Positions 27,001 to 39,167 of a DNA stretch of 64,000 bases are shown one piece after another. The stretch lies in NCBI GenBank assembly GCA_038502055.1, contig JAXRKN010000042.1, positions 3,906,001 to 3,970,000 on the forward strand, in the 5' to 3' direction. Numbering within the stretch: the stretch's first letter is position 1; the number at the start of each line of letters is the position of its first letter. Source of the DNA: Tanytarsus gracilentus. Taxonomy: Eukaryota > Arthropoda > Insecta > Diptera > Chironomidae. Under the pieces are notes generated by a model that was given only the letters and a program-made list of their open reading frames with translations, was not told the origin of the DNA and ran no database searches. The position numbers were made by a program, and so were the translations under genes.

Positions 27001-29480
27001 CTATTCTTCATTTCTCTGAAGAAACGATTTAAAAGCCTAAGTCACTTCTTGCATGCAACTTGAATTGTGTCAAGAAGTACTCATTTGAATAAGCTGAAAT
27101 ATCACATTTTAATTAATAATTACTGAAATACATTAATTTAAAATCTTAAAGTGCTAATATATTTAAAAAAAAATTAAACTAAAAGAAAGTAAAGTTTGAT
27201 TAAAAAATATCACATCTTTTACTAAATTTTCACATAATGCATGAGCTTACATTATTCACATGGAATAAATTGGTTTTCGGTGCCAAAATATAAAACGACG
27301 ACATCAAAGATAAACATCAAGTATGAAATTTAAATATTTTTTGAGTTTCCAAAAAAAATTTGCTTTAAAATCTTCATAATTTTCTTTAAAAAAATTTGTA
27401 GTTTATTACAGAAATTTTTAAGTAAAAATCAAATTAAGCAAAACAAGAAAAATAGAAAAGATTTATTTTTTTTATCTCATTTCATTTAAAATCATGTACT
27501 GCAAAATCGATGATACATTTAAAACTGGAAGGAATAATAAATTGTAAATGCAAAAAATGCATGCACAAAAATTTAGTAGAAAAATTTCGACGAATTTTAT
27601 TTGGCCTACGGAGCTAAAGCTAAAGTACGATCATGAAAAAATATTTTCGATATAAAACATGTAGATGACAAATATATAGTAAAGTTCTAAAAAGTAGTAT
27701 CAATCTTATCTAACAATCACGTCGCACTTTATTGCTTTATCTTTAGTAAACTAAAATCATTCTATTACAACAAAAAATATACAAAATATGTATTCAAAAT
27801 AAGAAAATTAACATTTCATGTGTGCACATTTAAATGTTGCATGGAAATAAAAATGCCAACAATGAGTGGAATTTTGAATTTAAAATCACAAAAATATTTT
27901 ATGCCAATAATTTTGAATGTTTGCACATGAAACTCATTATATTTCCTAAACAATTTTCACTATATTAATCAAATATTCAATAATATATACAATAAAAAAT
28001 TAATAAAGGAGACAATGAATACTATTATGGAGAAATCCTTTTCTCTCCGCAAAGAAACGTAATGATTATTTAAAATAAAAAATCCATTAAACTCTTAGTA
28101 CTAGTTAAGCTTATATTTCGAAATAAATTTTGAGCTCGCTAAAACACGAACTCATTGAGTTTGTTTTGAATCAATGAGACAATGGTTTAAGTAGATGACA
28201 ATCAAGTTTTTTAAAATATATCAACTAGGTATATGACACTTTAGAAAAGCTTCTACGAAATTAAAGGAAAAATTTCAATGTGCCTGAATTTGCTTTCGAA
28301 ATTTAAAGCACAATGAATGTTTTGAAGGCAATGCAATTCGAAATCAAATTAAGGCACAAAATTGACATCATTTGGAAATATTTAATATTTACTTTAAAAA
28401 CTCTATAAAAAATATTATTTAAAGTTATTTGTATTTTTTTTTTGGGTAGGCATTTGTATCGAATATGTATTTATTATTTTTAATCACTTTTTTCGTCCTT
28501 AATAAGTTTATATCTTTTGTTTTAACTTTTTAAAAATAATTTCAAAAATTAAAAAATATTTGGATTCGTCTTTGATATCTAACAAAAAATCTTTATGGGA
28601 ATGGAAAATTCGATTGATAATATAAATCAACATTGTTCATTTAAATTTAACAATGCTTTTCATTATCAACAATTTGATTGTGCAATTGTTAAGATTCCGA
28701 ATATTATATTTTTTACTGTTATTTAAGGATTTTTTGTCCCTTTTCATTTCTTAAAAAGAAATTTAATCTAAAGATTAAGCTTTTTTCTAGTTTACACTTG
28801 TATTTTCAAATCCTGATAAAAAGAAGTAATTAATTTATGCGAGCGAAGTCCAAAATATCAGATAAAATCCATTTTCAACTCAAGATCAATTGAACAACAT
28901 ATATTTATTTTCTTTCGAAAAAGCACGATTATGTTGTAATTTATTGAAGTAGCAGTTAAAGTAATTGGATTTTTTACGGATTAACATAAAATATCACTTA
29001 ACAATCAAAATCTCAGGGTACAGAATTGTACCTTTATAGAAAATATGACTTTGTATTTTGCTCTCTTTTGTAACATCCAAAGTAGTAATGAAGGTACTGT
29101 TAAAAGAACGAGCTTAAATTTTTTTGATTGGAGTGACGAAAAATTTAAGAAGTATTGCAAAGTTATGTTCAGAATCTTAAAGTATCATTTTGAAGTACAT
29201 TAAAATGTTTAAAAATGATCAGAATTGAAACCTTGTAAGGAAGCATCAAAAAGGATTGTCGCATTTAATCAAGATATAATATATTAGAAAAATTTGTCGT
29301 TTTATAAAATTATAAATAATAAAAAAAATAAATTCAGAAATAAATTTTTCCTCAAGTTACTCCCATTTATCTTTGGTTAAATGATTTCAGTTTCGTGTCA
29401 ACGAAAGGAAGGATTAAAAGGATATATACTCCACTTCAAAGCAGTATGAGCTGTAAGTCCAGTAGAGGAAGCAATATTAA
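24054..29480. other. AT-rich gene desert between heph and Keap1
   Basis: Beyond the heph poly(A) signal there is no exon I can support on either strand. Codon-like structure, splice-bounded frames and recognisable repeats are absent until about 29480. The composition is extremely AT-rich with many short A and T runs. Confidence 0.6.
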
Positions 29481-29660
29481 TGCCAATCGATTGCTTGTCC
29501 AATCACGAGTTCAACGAGGTACATGAAGCCATAGTTCTGAAAAAATGGACACTTTGGCCTATGGTCATGACACAAAAAAATCCCAAAATGGGCTAATCTA
29601 CAGCCCAAGACCTACCATCTCGCGAAATGTTTCGAACCTTGGTTGGTTAAACTAAAAATT
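29481..29660 (+). repeat. Fragment of the dispersed repeat family
   Basis: The stretch opens with TGCCAATCGATTGC, then has GAGTTCAACGAGGTACATGA, an ATGGACA stretch, CCCAAAATGGGCTAATCTA, and an end GGTTAAACTAAAAATT. The same order of motifs occurs in the 39.6-40.2 kb element. The copy lacks the GACGGACGG stretch and has no coding capacity. It sits about 265 bases beyond the Keap1 stop codon. Confidence 0.75.
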
Positions 29661-29924
29661 AATGTTGGAGCGCAGTACATATCTATATAGAAAAACCTTT
29701 TATTATTATATTTAAACAAATTTTCAACTTATGTTGGAATGATTTTTGGTTGGTAAAATGTACACTTTATCAAAAGGCAATTTACAGTAATTAAAATAAG
29801 CTTAAGAGGTGAATCTATGTAAAAAAGATTTGCTTTTCAATTTGATTCTTATCGAAAAATTTAAACAAGACTCGTTAAAAAATTAAAAAGCTATAAAAAT
29901 TATTTTTCTATAAACATTAAAGAC

Positions 29925-32586
29925 CTAAGAATTAAAAGTATTTAGAATCATAGCTTTTAGTTTACAAGGGTTGTTTCTGGTACGCATAAAATATTTAATT
30001 CTCTTTCTTAATCTTTGAAGTGGACACTTCGTCTTGGCTACTGATTGATTTTCCGCTCTAATTTTAATTTCATTTGAAATTTTGAGTTTTTTTATAGCAT
30101 TATTATTTGTTACACTTTCTGCACTTATTGTTTCATCATCACAGTAGTTGGCTTGATTAGCAACACCTAGGTCATCTTGGTTGTTATCACTTGAGCCTCT
30201 TGACCGAAAATTTGGATGTCTTAAAAGCATAGAAGAGCTACCGCCTGTTGGATTCGATTGACTTCTATTTTCATCATATTCCCTTGAAGCATGCTGTAAT
30301 GTTACATTTTCTTGCGAATAATAATGTTGTGAACAAGATGGTTGATAAATTACAGCTGAAGCGAGACCTGATCGACCCGAAGTTAATGGAACACCGTCCT
30401 CCCAAGAGTCATCAATTGGATTATATACTTCAACTATTGAAAGGAACTGTAAATAAAGGATTTTTTAAGATCAAATCTTTAAGCATGTTTTCCAATCTTT
30501 TACATGATTTCCGTCATAGCCTCCCATCGCATATAGTTTTCCATCGATAACGTTAACTGATAATGCACTTCTTGAAATTTTCATTGATGTAACTGTTTCC
30601 CAGACTTTATTGTCAGTGTCAAAGCGCTCTACAGAACACAATTGTCGTTGACCATCGAAACCTCCTACCACGTAAATAAACTAGAAAGAAACACAAATAT
30701 ATAATTGCTAAACGTGAATGGGATTTTTTAACACCAAACTTGATTTAGCACAGCCACTCCGGCACCCGAACGTGGAAATTTCATAGCAGGCATATCAGTC
30801 CATTCGTTGTTTTCCGGATGATAGCACTCCACCGAGTTTAATCGATTTTCGCCGTCAAATCCTCCAATAGCATAGAGCTAAAATTAAACATATACATAAA
30901 AATTAACAATACTCAATGAGAGTAAGCTTACAAGTCGATTAACAACAGCAACGCCAACAGCTAATCGCTTCGATTTCATATGTGCAACCACAAACCATCG
31001 ATCAAGTTCAGGGTCGTAACTAAAATTTCATACTTTAATAAACGAAATAGTCTTTGCAAGACTTACTATTCAACGGAATTGTGATATTCGGTACCAGAAG
31101 ATCCACCGACTGCGTAAAGAAATTCATCCATGACAGCCACACCAACTCGGTTTCTTGGAACTGATAACGGAGAGCAGGGCCGCCATTGGACAGCAATAGG
31201 ATCATATCTATAAGATTTAAGAGAAATAATAATTTTATAGTTACCTTTTTAGCTTACTACTAATTTTTTTAAGCTACCTATCAACCCAATCAGAATCATA
31301 TGAAGCACCGGGTGCATTATTTCGACCTCCCACCGCATAGAATTTTCCTTTTAAGAAAGCTGCACCCAAACCAGACCTCGGAACTGTTAATTTCGGTAAT
31401 GTTGTCCACGTCTTATCATCTACATTATAGCCTTCGAGAATATCTAGAATTTGAAAAATTTAAGTCAATTTTTTAATAATTAACAATGTATCTTGTAACC
31501 TAAAGAATGTTGAAAATAACCGCCGGCCACAAAAATGTTCCGCGTCGTATTAGGTTTCCGTTCTTTCACAATGGGACGCTTGTGCAGTGTTAAATCTTTG
31601 AAAATTTTCGCTAAATATTCTCGGCATGCCGGTACGCGTTTAAGTACATCACAGCTTTTCATTTGCTCTTTTAGAAATTTTGGCGTTAGGAATTGACATC
31701 GAACTGCATATAAAATATGCTCCATTTTTGGATATCGGTTATCTTCATCGTATTTCACCCACTTAAGAACCGCATTGTAAACTTCCCTCTCTTCTTGTAC
31801 ATTCAACTCATCTTTTCGAATGAGATTGATTAGTTGCATGGCTTAAAAAAGATTTTTGTTGAAAAATGATGTAGAAAAATTTTCTTGGCACTCACCTGAT
31901 AGTTGAAGAAATTCTTCCTCTTGGCAGATTTGTGTAAAGTGACGTTCGATGAACTGGTTTGCTTTCTGCTTTAATGTTGTACATCCATGCTGCTCAGCAA
32001 AATTCGAGATCCCAATCGCTAATTTTTAAATTATGTTTAATGTATGATTTTTTTAAAAATTAACTTACCATTCTGTGGATCCAATTGTCTTTCTAAAAAG
32101 GCACAACACGCTTCAATTACATTATGAACTTGAAACATTGTTGCCGCCGGGAGTAATTGACAAACTGTTACTTCTGTAACGTGTATTCTTCCCGTGTACA
32201 TAAATGTAATAATTTTAGCCATCGAGGACACGCACACTCCTTGTAACTTGACTCGCGACATTTCACTCTCTTTTAATCCACCGGTGAACATGGCTTTGAA
32301 ATATGGACTAGCAGCTGATAATACTATTTTGTGAACTATATTAAAGCGTTAATATCTTTATAAAGACTACATTTGAAATATTTTTACCGTGAAACAATTC
32401 ATTTTCGACCTCTAAGACACAGTCAGTTAGAAGATGGTGCTGTCGCATCAAATGCATCATTTTAAGAGCTTCTTTAGCGTAATTGGCCATACAAAATGTC
32501 ATGTCACCGAGATCGTCCAGCTTAGATTGGTTGTTTTGTGGTGATGATGGAGCACTCATTAATATATCTTCGTCCGTAGATTCCAT
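29925..32586 (-). CDS. Keap1: Keap1: BTB-BACK-kelch adaptor that senses oxidative stress
   Basis: Substrate adaptor of a Cul3 ubiquitin ligase that holds the Nrf2/CncC factor in check. Exons (minus): 32586-32388, 32335-32069, 32018-31896, 31841-31500, 31443-31278, 31207-31067, 31019-30932, 30877-30740, 30680-30504, 30446-29925; 720 residues, frame intact. The BTB domain (LLTDCVLEV, SPYFKAMFTGGLKE) is followed by BACK (QLDPQNAIGISNFAEQHG, DELNVQEEREV) and six kelch blades (YAVGGRNN, YAVGGSSG, YAIGGFDG, YVVGGFDG, YAMGGYDG). Cysteines equal to human C273, C288 and C297 are seen at 245, 260 and 269. At the place of human C151 the residue is Thr, with a Cys two positions on (VTEVTVCQLL), as I recall for the fly protein. 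After the last blade there is a tail of about 130 residues rich in Ser/Asn and then Lys/Arg. The start is the first ATG in frame; an earlier GTG was not used. Confidence 0.95.
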
Positions 32587-34196
32587 CACATCCACCGAAC
32601 ACTTTCGTGAAAAAAGAAAAGCACATTAATGATTGTAAGTAAATAGAGCAGGAGAAACACTTGTTTTAAAGTAGAATAAACAGTGTACTTTTTTCAATAT
32701 CACGATGATACTACAGTTTTTTTTTTCACATCGCACAGTATGACAACAACAAAGATAAGAAAAAAAGGTTGGCAAATGTGCGAAAATAATTTCACGTTTC
32801 AAATCGCCGTTATTATATTTTTTAAGGAAGTTTTTAAAATTATTTAAGGGAATTTTGTTCAATCCATAAGCTTTTTGACACTTTTTATATCATTACTCAC
32901 AGTTCAAGCTTTAAAAACCATTATCAAACAAGTGATAAAAATGGTTACACTCTGTTTTCAAGGAGCTTAAAAAATTGCTGACTCATGCATTAAAATGAAA
33001 AAAAAAATATATTATATAAAATGTATGCTTAATATTTTTTTTGTATTTAAAGATGAAAATCACTCATTTTAATACCTCTCGTACTTTTCTTTATAAATTT
33101 TTTTAAATCGTTTTGTTGCGGTAGATTTAGAGTTTTTTATTAGAATATGTTATTTGTCCTTGAATGAGATGGTTTTCAAATATATTTTTTAATGCAACTT
33201 TAAAATCTATCTCCGAAATGATAAATATATTGTTTTAATGCTTTAAAGCAGTCACAGCTGATTAAGTCCTCTTGTACAAATTCATCAGAATATAGTTAAT
33301 GTGTTAAAATACGAAATATTACAAATGTATAAGTGTATATAAGTTTTTGTTACACATATGTACCCATTGCATTATACTTTTTTTTTAAATTAGATAAATT
33401 TAAATGATTAAATTAGGATGAAATATATTTAAAATTAACACTTCAACATTATGCTTATTGCGCACTTTTTAATTTAAAGTAGTTTGTGTCTGGAATTGAA
33501 TACTTTTGAAACTAGATTTTTTTTGCAAGTCATCTTGGAAGTCGTCATAAAATTAATGTTGTTTCAAGAAGAAAAAAATCTTTAGTAAAAATTTCATGCT
33601 AAAGAGAACTTGAATTTTTATTTAGGGCTAGCATAAGCTATTCCCAATCCTTAAATTTCTTAATTACATTGTTTTATTCATTGACATCTAATTAAAATAG
33701 ATTAAAAAATAAAAACATAATGCAAACTTGGATTTTTCTTGATCAAGTACTTTGACAAACTGATTTCTGCACGTAAAACACTCTCTTTAAAATTTATGTA
33801 AAGTTATCCTTTCATAATACACTTAATTGATAAAAAAACTCTAATTGTTGTTGAACTTCACTTTGTTTTGATTTGGTCACTTCTAATCAGTATCATGATT
33901 ACAATTTAATTCAATCAAACTTATATTTCCCTCACAGTTTTATTTATTTTTTTTCATTTTAGTGTCATATTTACCTCTATATTGCAATGAAATAAGAAGA
34001 AATTTAATAATTTAAAAAATGGCAAATTTATGAGATATTTTAATGTTTATTGACTGAAGATGTCCTCTCTCAAACGCTTTTTAAATTTTTCAAAACCGTT
34101 AAAAAATGGCAAAGAAAATTTTAACCTTGCATTTAATTGCGCTAAAAGCTAAAAGTAAACAATAAATTTATTTATTTCTTAACTTTTGAGAAAATA
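32587..34196. other. Intergenic between Keap1 and Coq3
   Basis: The two genes diverge from this 1.6 kb AT-rich gap, which must hold both promoters and the Keap1 5' leader. No coding exon or clear core promoter motif is seen. Confidence 0.5.
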
Positions 34197-35084
34197 ATGA
34201 TAATTTCACTTATATCGAGAGCTCGTGGAGCAACAAATTTACCAAGAAAGTAAGACCATTTAAACTATAAAAATTTCACAAATCTCTTGAAATATAATTT
34301 TAGTTTGATCGCTAAACAACGACATTATACAACAGCGAATAACAATAATAATAACGTTGATGCGACTGATATTGAACATCTTTCTAAATTTTCAAATGTT
34401 TGGTGGGAAAAGGATAATTTAATGAAAGGATTGCATGCTCTAAATCAAATAAGAGTTCCATTCATTCGCGAACAACTTTTTGCGACAGGAATCATTAGTA
34501 AGGAGAAAGTTTATAAAACTGATGTTTTTAGAGGTCTAAATTGTTTGGATGTCGGGTGTGGCGCTGGAGTTTTGACTGAAGCACTGGCAAGGTTAAAGGC
34601 AAATGTCGTGGGTCTGGAGCCATCAGCAACATTGATCGAAACTGCGAAAAATCACGCACGCAAAGAGCTAAAAATACAGTACATTTGCAGCACTATCGAG
34701 GACCATAGTTTGGACCGTAAAGATTTTTATGATTTTATCGTGTGCAGCGAAGTACTTGAGCATATCACGGATAAAAAGTCTTTTCTGAGAGCTGCAATCG
34801 AAAGTTTAAAGCCCGGAGGAAGTTTTTTTGTGACGACTTTCAATAAGACAGCTGCATCGTGGCTTGGAGGTGTCATTATTGCAGAATATTTTTTAAAAGT
34901 CTTGCCACAAGACACACATGATTGGAACCAATTTATTACGCCAGCGGAATTGGAGCACATGCTTAAGGAATTGAATTGTCAAACTGTACTAATCAACGGT
35001 TTTCGGTACGAGTTCTGGAACAACACAATGAAATGGCAAAAAAGCACAGCCATAAATTATGCACTACATGCGTTAAAAAAATAA
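34197..35084 (+). CDS. Coq3: Coq3: mitochondrial ubiquinone biosynthesis O-methyltransferase
   Basis: SAM-dependent enzyme that carries out the O-methylation steps of coenzyme Q synthesis on the matrix side of the inner mitochondrial membrane. Two exons, 34197-34249 and 34304-35084, 277 residues. The first exon supplies a basic presequence (MIISLISRARG...), fitting mitochondrial import; it is followed by a run of six Asn. SAM motif I is LDVGCGAG (99-106), and the later motifs CSEVLEHI and LKPGGSFFVTTFN are present, as is the family block VWWEKDNLMKGLHALN. A later ATG at 34287 lies inside the intron and was not used. AATAAA signals are at 35089 and 35118. The gene ends tail to tail with the myotubularin gene, only 101 bases between stop codons. 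Confidence 0.95.
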
Positions 35085-35185
35085 TTTTAATAAATACAAA
35101 TTTGTTTTGTATAACTTAATAAAACAACATTTTTTAAAATTTTTATTTAGTTTTACACGATATAATATAATATGGTTTAATTTAA
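35085..35185. terminator. Shared 3' end between convergent Coq3 and MTMR genes
   Basis: Poly(A) signals face each other: AATAAA on the plus strand at 35089-35094 and 35118-35123, and TTTATT (AATAAA on the minus strand) at 35142-35147. If cleavage follows by the usual 10-30 bases, the two mRNAs should abut or overlap at their tails. This is read from motifs only. Confidence 0.6.
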
Positions 35186-38100
35186 TCATTTATCGAATTT
35201 GTAGATTTTGAAGCAAGAATCACATAGTCGAACAGGTGGCTGAAAATTTTCAGCCAAGGGAGCAAAGTTATCGGTGCAATCTCCACAAAAAATTTCCTTG
35301 CAGTACCTACAATGGTGCCTTCGTCGACCCAACCAAAACTCGATCTGACAATTTTTGCACTTTGAACGTGCATTATCAGGAATCCATGGCGTTATTGTAC
35401 TCCTTTCATCACCATTCACCGCTTCCCATGAACAAGCCGAGTTTTCAGAATTGCATTCCGGATGCTACTCAATAAACATATCATTGCCTCACTACATCAT
35501 TTCTTTTAAATCATTTTATATTTACCAAATCATCTGAATTTGTTGCGTATGTTTTATTGCTGTTGCCATTACAGTGACAAGAATTATTTTTTAAAAGTGC
35601 CAATCTCATAATTTGAAGTTCATTCTGAAGAGCCTCCTCTTTGAGCTACGCACAATGCATCATGATTACACACTTAAAGTATCAGGTCAAATAAAATATA
35701 GAACACTCACTTTATGTTCATGGACAATATGCTGAAGTCTTAAATTTTCTTGACTCAACGCATGATTTAGTCCATCTATTGATAATACATTTAAACCTCG
35801 CTCCAAGAAAGCTCCGGGAGTGTAAGATCGTGGAGCAGGCGTAGAAAATTGCGATTCATTTGATGAAGATGAACTATGATTCAATAAAATAAAATTAACC
35901 CATTTTATTACGTCAGTCTCTTACCTTTCCTTTTTAGCCTTTTCACTTTCAAATTTAAGTCCATAATAGCCATTTGGTCCAAAGTCCCTTTGCTCCTGAA
36001 GAGTACGCAAATTTTCTTCTCTCAATTCATTACAAGTTTTATTAGTGTTGACGACTTCTTTATCCTGACCATTTCCATTTGTCTATAAATCAGTTGAAAT
36101 GTTTAGTGGGGTCTAAAAATGAGGAAAAAAACTTACGGTTGATGCAGAATCGATTTCATCAAGATTATTTTCGGATGACAAGTCATTATTTGGCGTCTGC
36201 ATTTGTATCAGTTTTTCAATCGATAATTCACTCTTTTCCATATTAAGAGTTTCCAGTTTGGGGACCCTACTAGAGGAATCGTCTAATAATGTGTCAGTGT
36301 CCTTAGAAGCATTGTTTGTAAAAAGGGGAATTACTTTCATATTATTTTTGGTTTCATCATAAACTATTGACGGATCGCTAAGTCTCCTCACACAAATCTC
36401 TTTGCTTTGTTTAATCTCAGAGACTAAGTCATTGAAACTGCGGGTCTTAATTAATCCATTTTCGCTAAATGTTTCATTAGAAATTTCCACGTTTATTCTA
36501 AGAGTTGAAGTATGTAAACTTCCCAAGTATAATTCTTTCCAAAACAATATCGACCGCATGGCCGATGACGGCCAAATAATTTCCTCTCTATTTGCTTGAT
36601 AAAGAGGATTCTTGTAGATGGGAGCCGATAGGAATGACCAGACAGAAAAAGTACGGTCTGGAATAGAGTTTTCAATTCTCTCTCTTAAGTTGTTGCATAA
36701 AAACGTTCCGAATAAACAGGAATGCACGTGTTGTGCTAATTTAATGAGGTACCCGGTTGAGAACTCAAAAGAGCATGGATACTGTTGATGAATTTGAAAA
36801 ATGCAATCGAGCCATTGCAGGAAAACTGGACATCTCTCGTTAATGTCATCTGACCCTACGCCATGTCCACAGCGATCACCGAATTTGTGTCCAAAATTCA
36901 ACCATTCGCGCTCAATTAGAATCCTGAAGCCGTCGATCGTTCGATAAAACGGATCTAAACATATCTCTGCCTATTTTATATAAATATATATACTATCGTA
37001 TTACTCTTCATATTCTCATATTATTATTTTATATTACCGTTGAACAAATTTGACTTGTGCGATCCCATCCATCACTGCAATGCACTAATACTGGTTGGTT
37101 ATTCTTGTCTATAGCATTTATAACTATAGCAGATGCCGAAATTAGACCAGAAATATGCTGTAACCAATTAGTTTTGTCCAACAGCGAATAAAAATTTGGT
37201 ATGTCCGTATCCAGAGCGCATAACTGTCGTAAACTTTGAAACGATTTTCTTATCACATGTATATTAGCTGCATGTACAAAGTTAAATTATTTTCCATTTT
37301 AAAAAATATATAATAATTTAATTTTACCCAAATTCATAAATTGTATTTCTGCGGTCGGGTAGTATTCTTGACATTCAACACCTCCTCCTAAATTATAAAA
37401 AAAATTTGTAAAAAGTTTTTATTTGCAATGTTTTTACCTCTTGCGCGATTTGTTACGGCAGAAGCATACGAGCGTGCATCGACAATCAAGATCTTTTTTG
37501 GCTTATCAATTTCCACATTCTCGGTTTGTGATGTGTCGGAGAAATCGATGTCAAGTTCACTTTTTTGAGTTTCTGTCCCTTCTCCTCCGTTGTCGAATGA
37601 ACAAGCATCGGCGAGAGCTTTTAAAAGCTGCTCATCTTTATTGTTTCTCCATCCCAGCCAACCCACTAGAATATATTTAAATGAAGTATTTAAAATAGCT
37701 AAATATTATTTTTTATTTTACCTTCAGGCTGGGAGCTTCGTGCAATTACCGCACCCGATTTATGGCGATAAACAACAGCTGGAATTCGTCGAGAGCTTCT
37801 AAAACTTGATACTGATGTCAATGTTTCATCGGATATACATGCCGGTACAATCAAGAACTTTGGATAAGATGAGCATAGTTTAAAATTTTTGTTTAGATTG
37901 GTTACTCGCCAAGCTCCTTTTAAGTCAAACCTTTGTCGCTGAATTTCTTTTTGAAAACATTCATCGTAGTTTGCAACATGTTGTAGTCTACTGAACCACT
38001 CTTGATCTAAAAAACATATTTTTTATGTAATTATTCACTTGATATTTCATTGCCTACCTGTCTTTTCTTGATCGTTTGAAGTAAATTGGGATTCTGAGAC

Positions 38101-38581
38101 GTAGGCGTGAAAGGCAAATGCAAAAAGAGTCTCGATCTGGTCGGGAACAGCAATAGCAAGCGATATCCTTGAATGCCATTCAGCACACAGTTCAGATGTC
38201 GTAAATGAACATGTATAAGTGACTGCGTCTTTGCAACTAATGATTAAGGTGAACATTTCCTTTATCTGAACAATTTCGATGAGACGCATCGGTATTGATG
38301 CCTCGATGCACGTCGATAAGAACAAACGATAATTTGACATTGCCAAAATACCATTCTCTATTTTAGACAAGTACTTAACACTTTCGCCAGGCACTAAAAG
38401 TAAAAATTTTTAACAAATTTTTTAATAAATAGAACGCTTCCAAACATTACTTACGTTCGGTAAAAGGAACTTGCAACTGAATGTCATCTTTTTCTATGGT
38501 GGCTTTTGGAAAAAGCTCTGCTGCTCGAATCATCCACATGGAAGTGGGAGAATCATCCAATAATGAGGAGGACGGCTCCAT
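35186..38581 (-). CDS. Myotubularin-related phosphatase with C-terminal FYVE (MTMR3/4 type)
   Basis: Lipid 3-phosphatase acting on PI3P and PI(3,5)P2 of endosomes and autophagosomes. Exons (minus): 38581-38455, 38393-38058, 38006-37722, 37665-37438, 37387-37328, 37267-37038, 36970-36137, 36082-35925, 35873-35711, 35645-35526, 35464-35186; 939 residues, frame intact. Order: PH-GRAM (about 35-150), catalytic domain with HCSDGWDRT (Cys409, Arg415, an intact CX5R signature, so the enzyme should be active), a variable linker, a predicted coiled-coil-like helical stretch, and a FYVE zinc finger in the last 75 residues (WIPD, RRRHHCRYC, RLCDSC all intact). NRARGGG-EC-EYYP and GHKFGDRCGHG match human MTMR3/4 closely. 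The Drosophila counterpart should be CG3632. The ATG at 38581 fits the family's LFPK...LQVPFTE beginning; an upstream in-frame start at 38656 cannot be excluded. Confidence 0.93.
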
Positions 38582-39167
38582 ATTGTTTACAAAGTTTTTT
38601 CTTCTTCTTTCTGGAAATATCAATTTAATTCTAAAGTTCAAACGCACAACCCTCAAATATTTTATGTTTTTTTTTTCTTAAAAACCTTTTGAGTAGAAAT
38701 AAATAAATTAGTGTTAAGCCTCATTCCAAAGTTTACCAAATAAAAAAAGTTTTATGTATGCACTCAAGAATTTTTTTTCCAAAAATTCCAAAACAAAGAA
38801 AATTTTATTTTTTGATTAAAATTGATATTTTTGCGCAATACTTACCAGCCTTATCCTTTTGTTGTTTTTATATCATTAAATATTGACAATTAAGCATTTA
38901 AAATTCTACAAAATATTCTTTGCAAGCCAGAAAAATGTTTCAAGTTTGTACGGAAATTTGATTTCGCAATAAAATTGTTTTTAGCATGATTTTAAGCGAT
39001 ATTTTTTTCAAGCGCAATTTTGTCTTTTTGTCCCTTTTGAATGTTGCTAGTCCGTTTGGTTGTCAATTTAAGTCGTTTTATTTTCTTAATATCATCACTT
39101 AATACCATGACTTAATACATACATGTATATATACGAGTAATTTACATTGAGAAGTAAAATTTAGTTA
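38582..39167. other. Upstream region of the MTMR gene
   Basis: AT-rich, noncoding. It should hold the promoter and leader of the MTMR gene. It ends where the 39.17 kb repeat element begins. Confidence 0.45.

Noticed and set aside
32584..32595. GTG at 32595 as an upstream Keap1 start
   Set aside because: Non-ATG start in a nuclear gene is unlikely; the ATG at 32586 was used.
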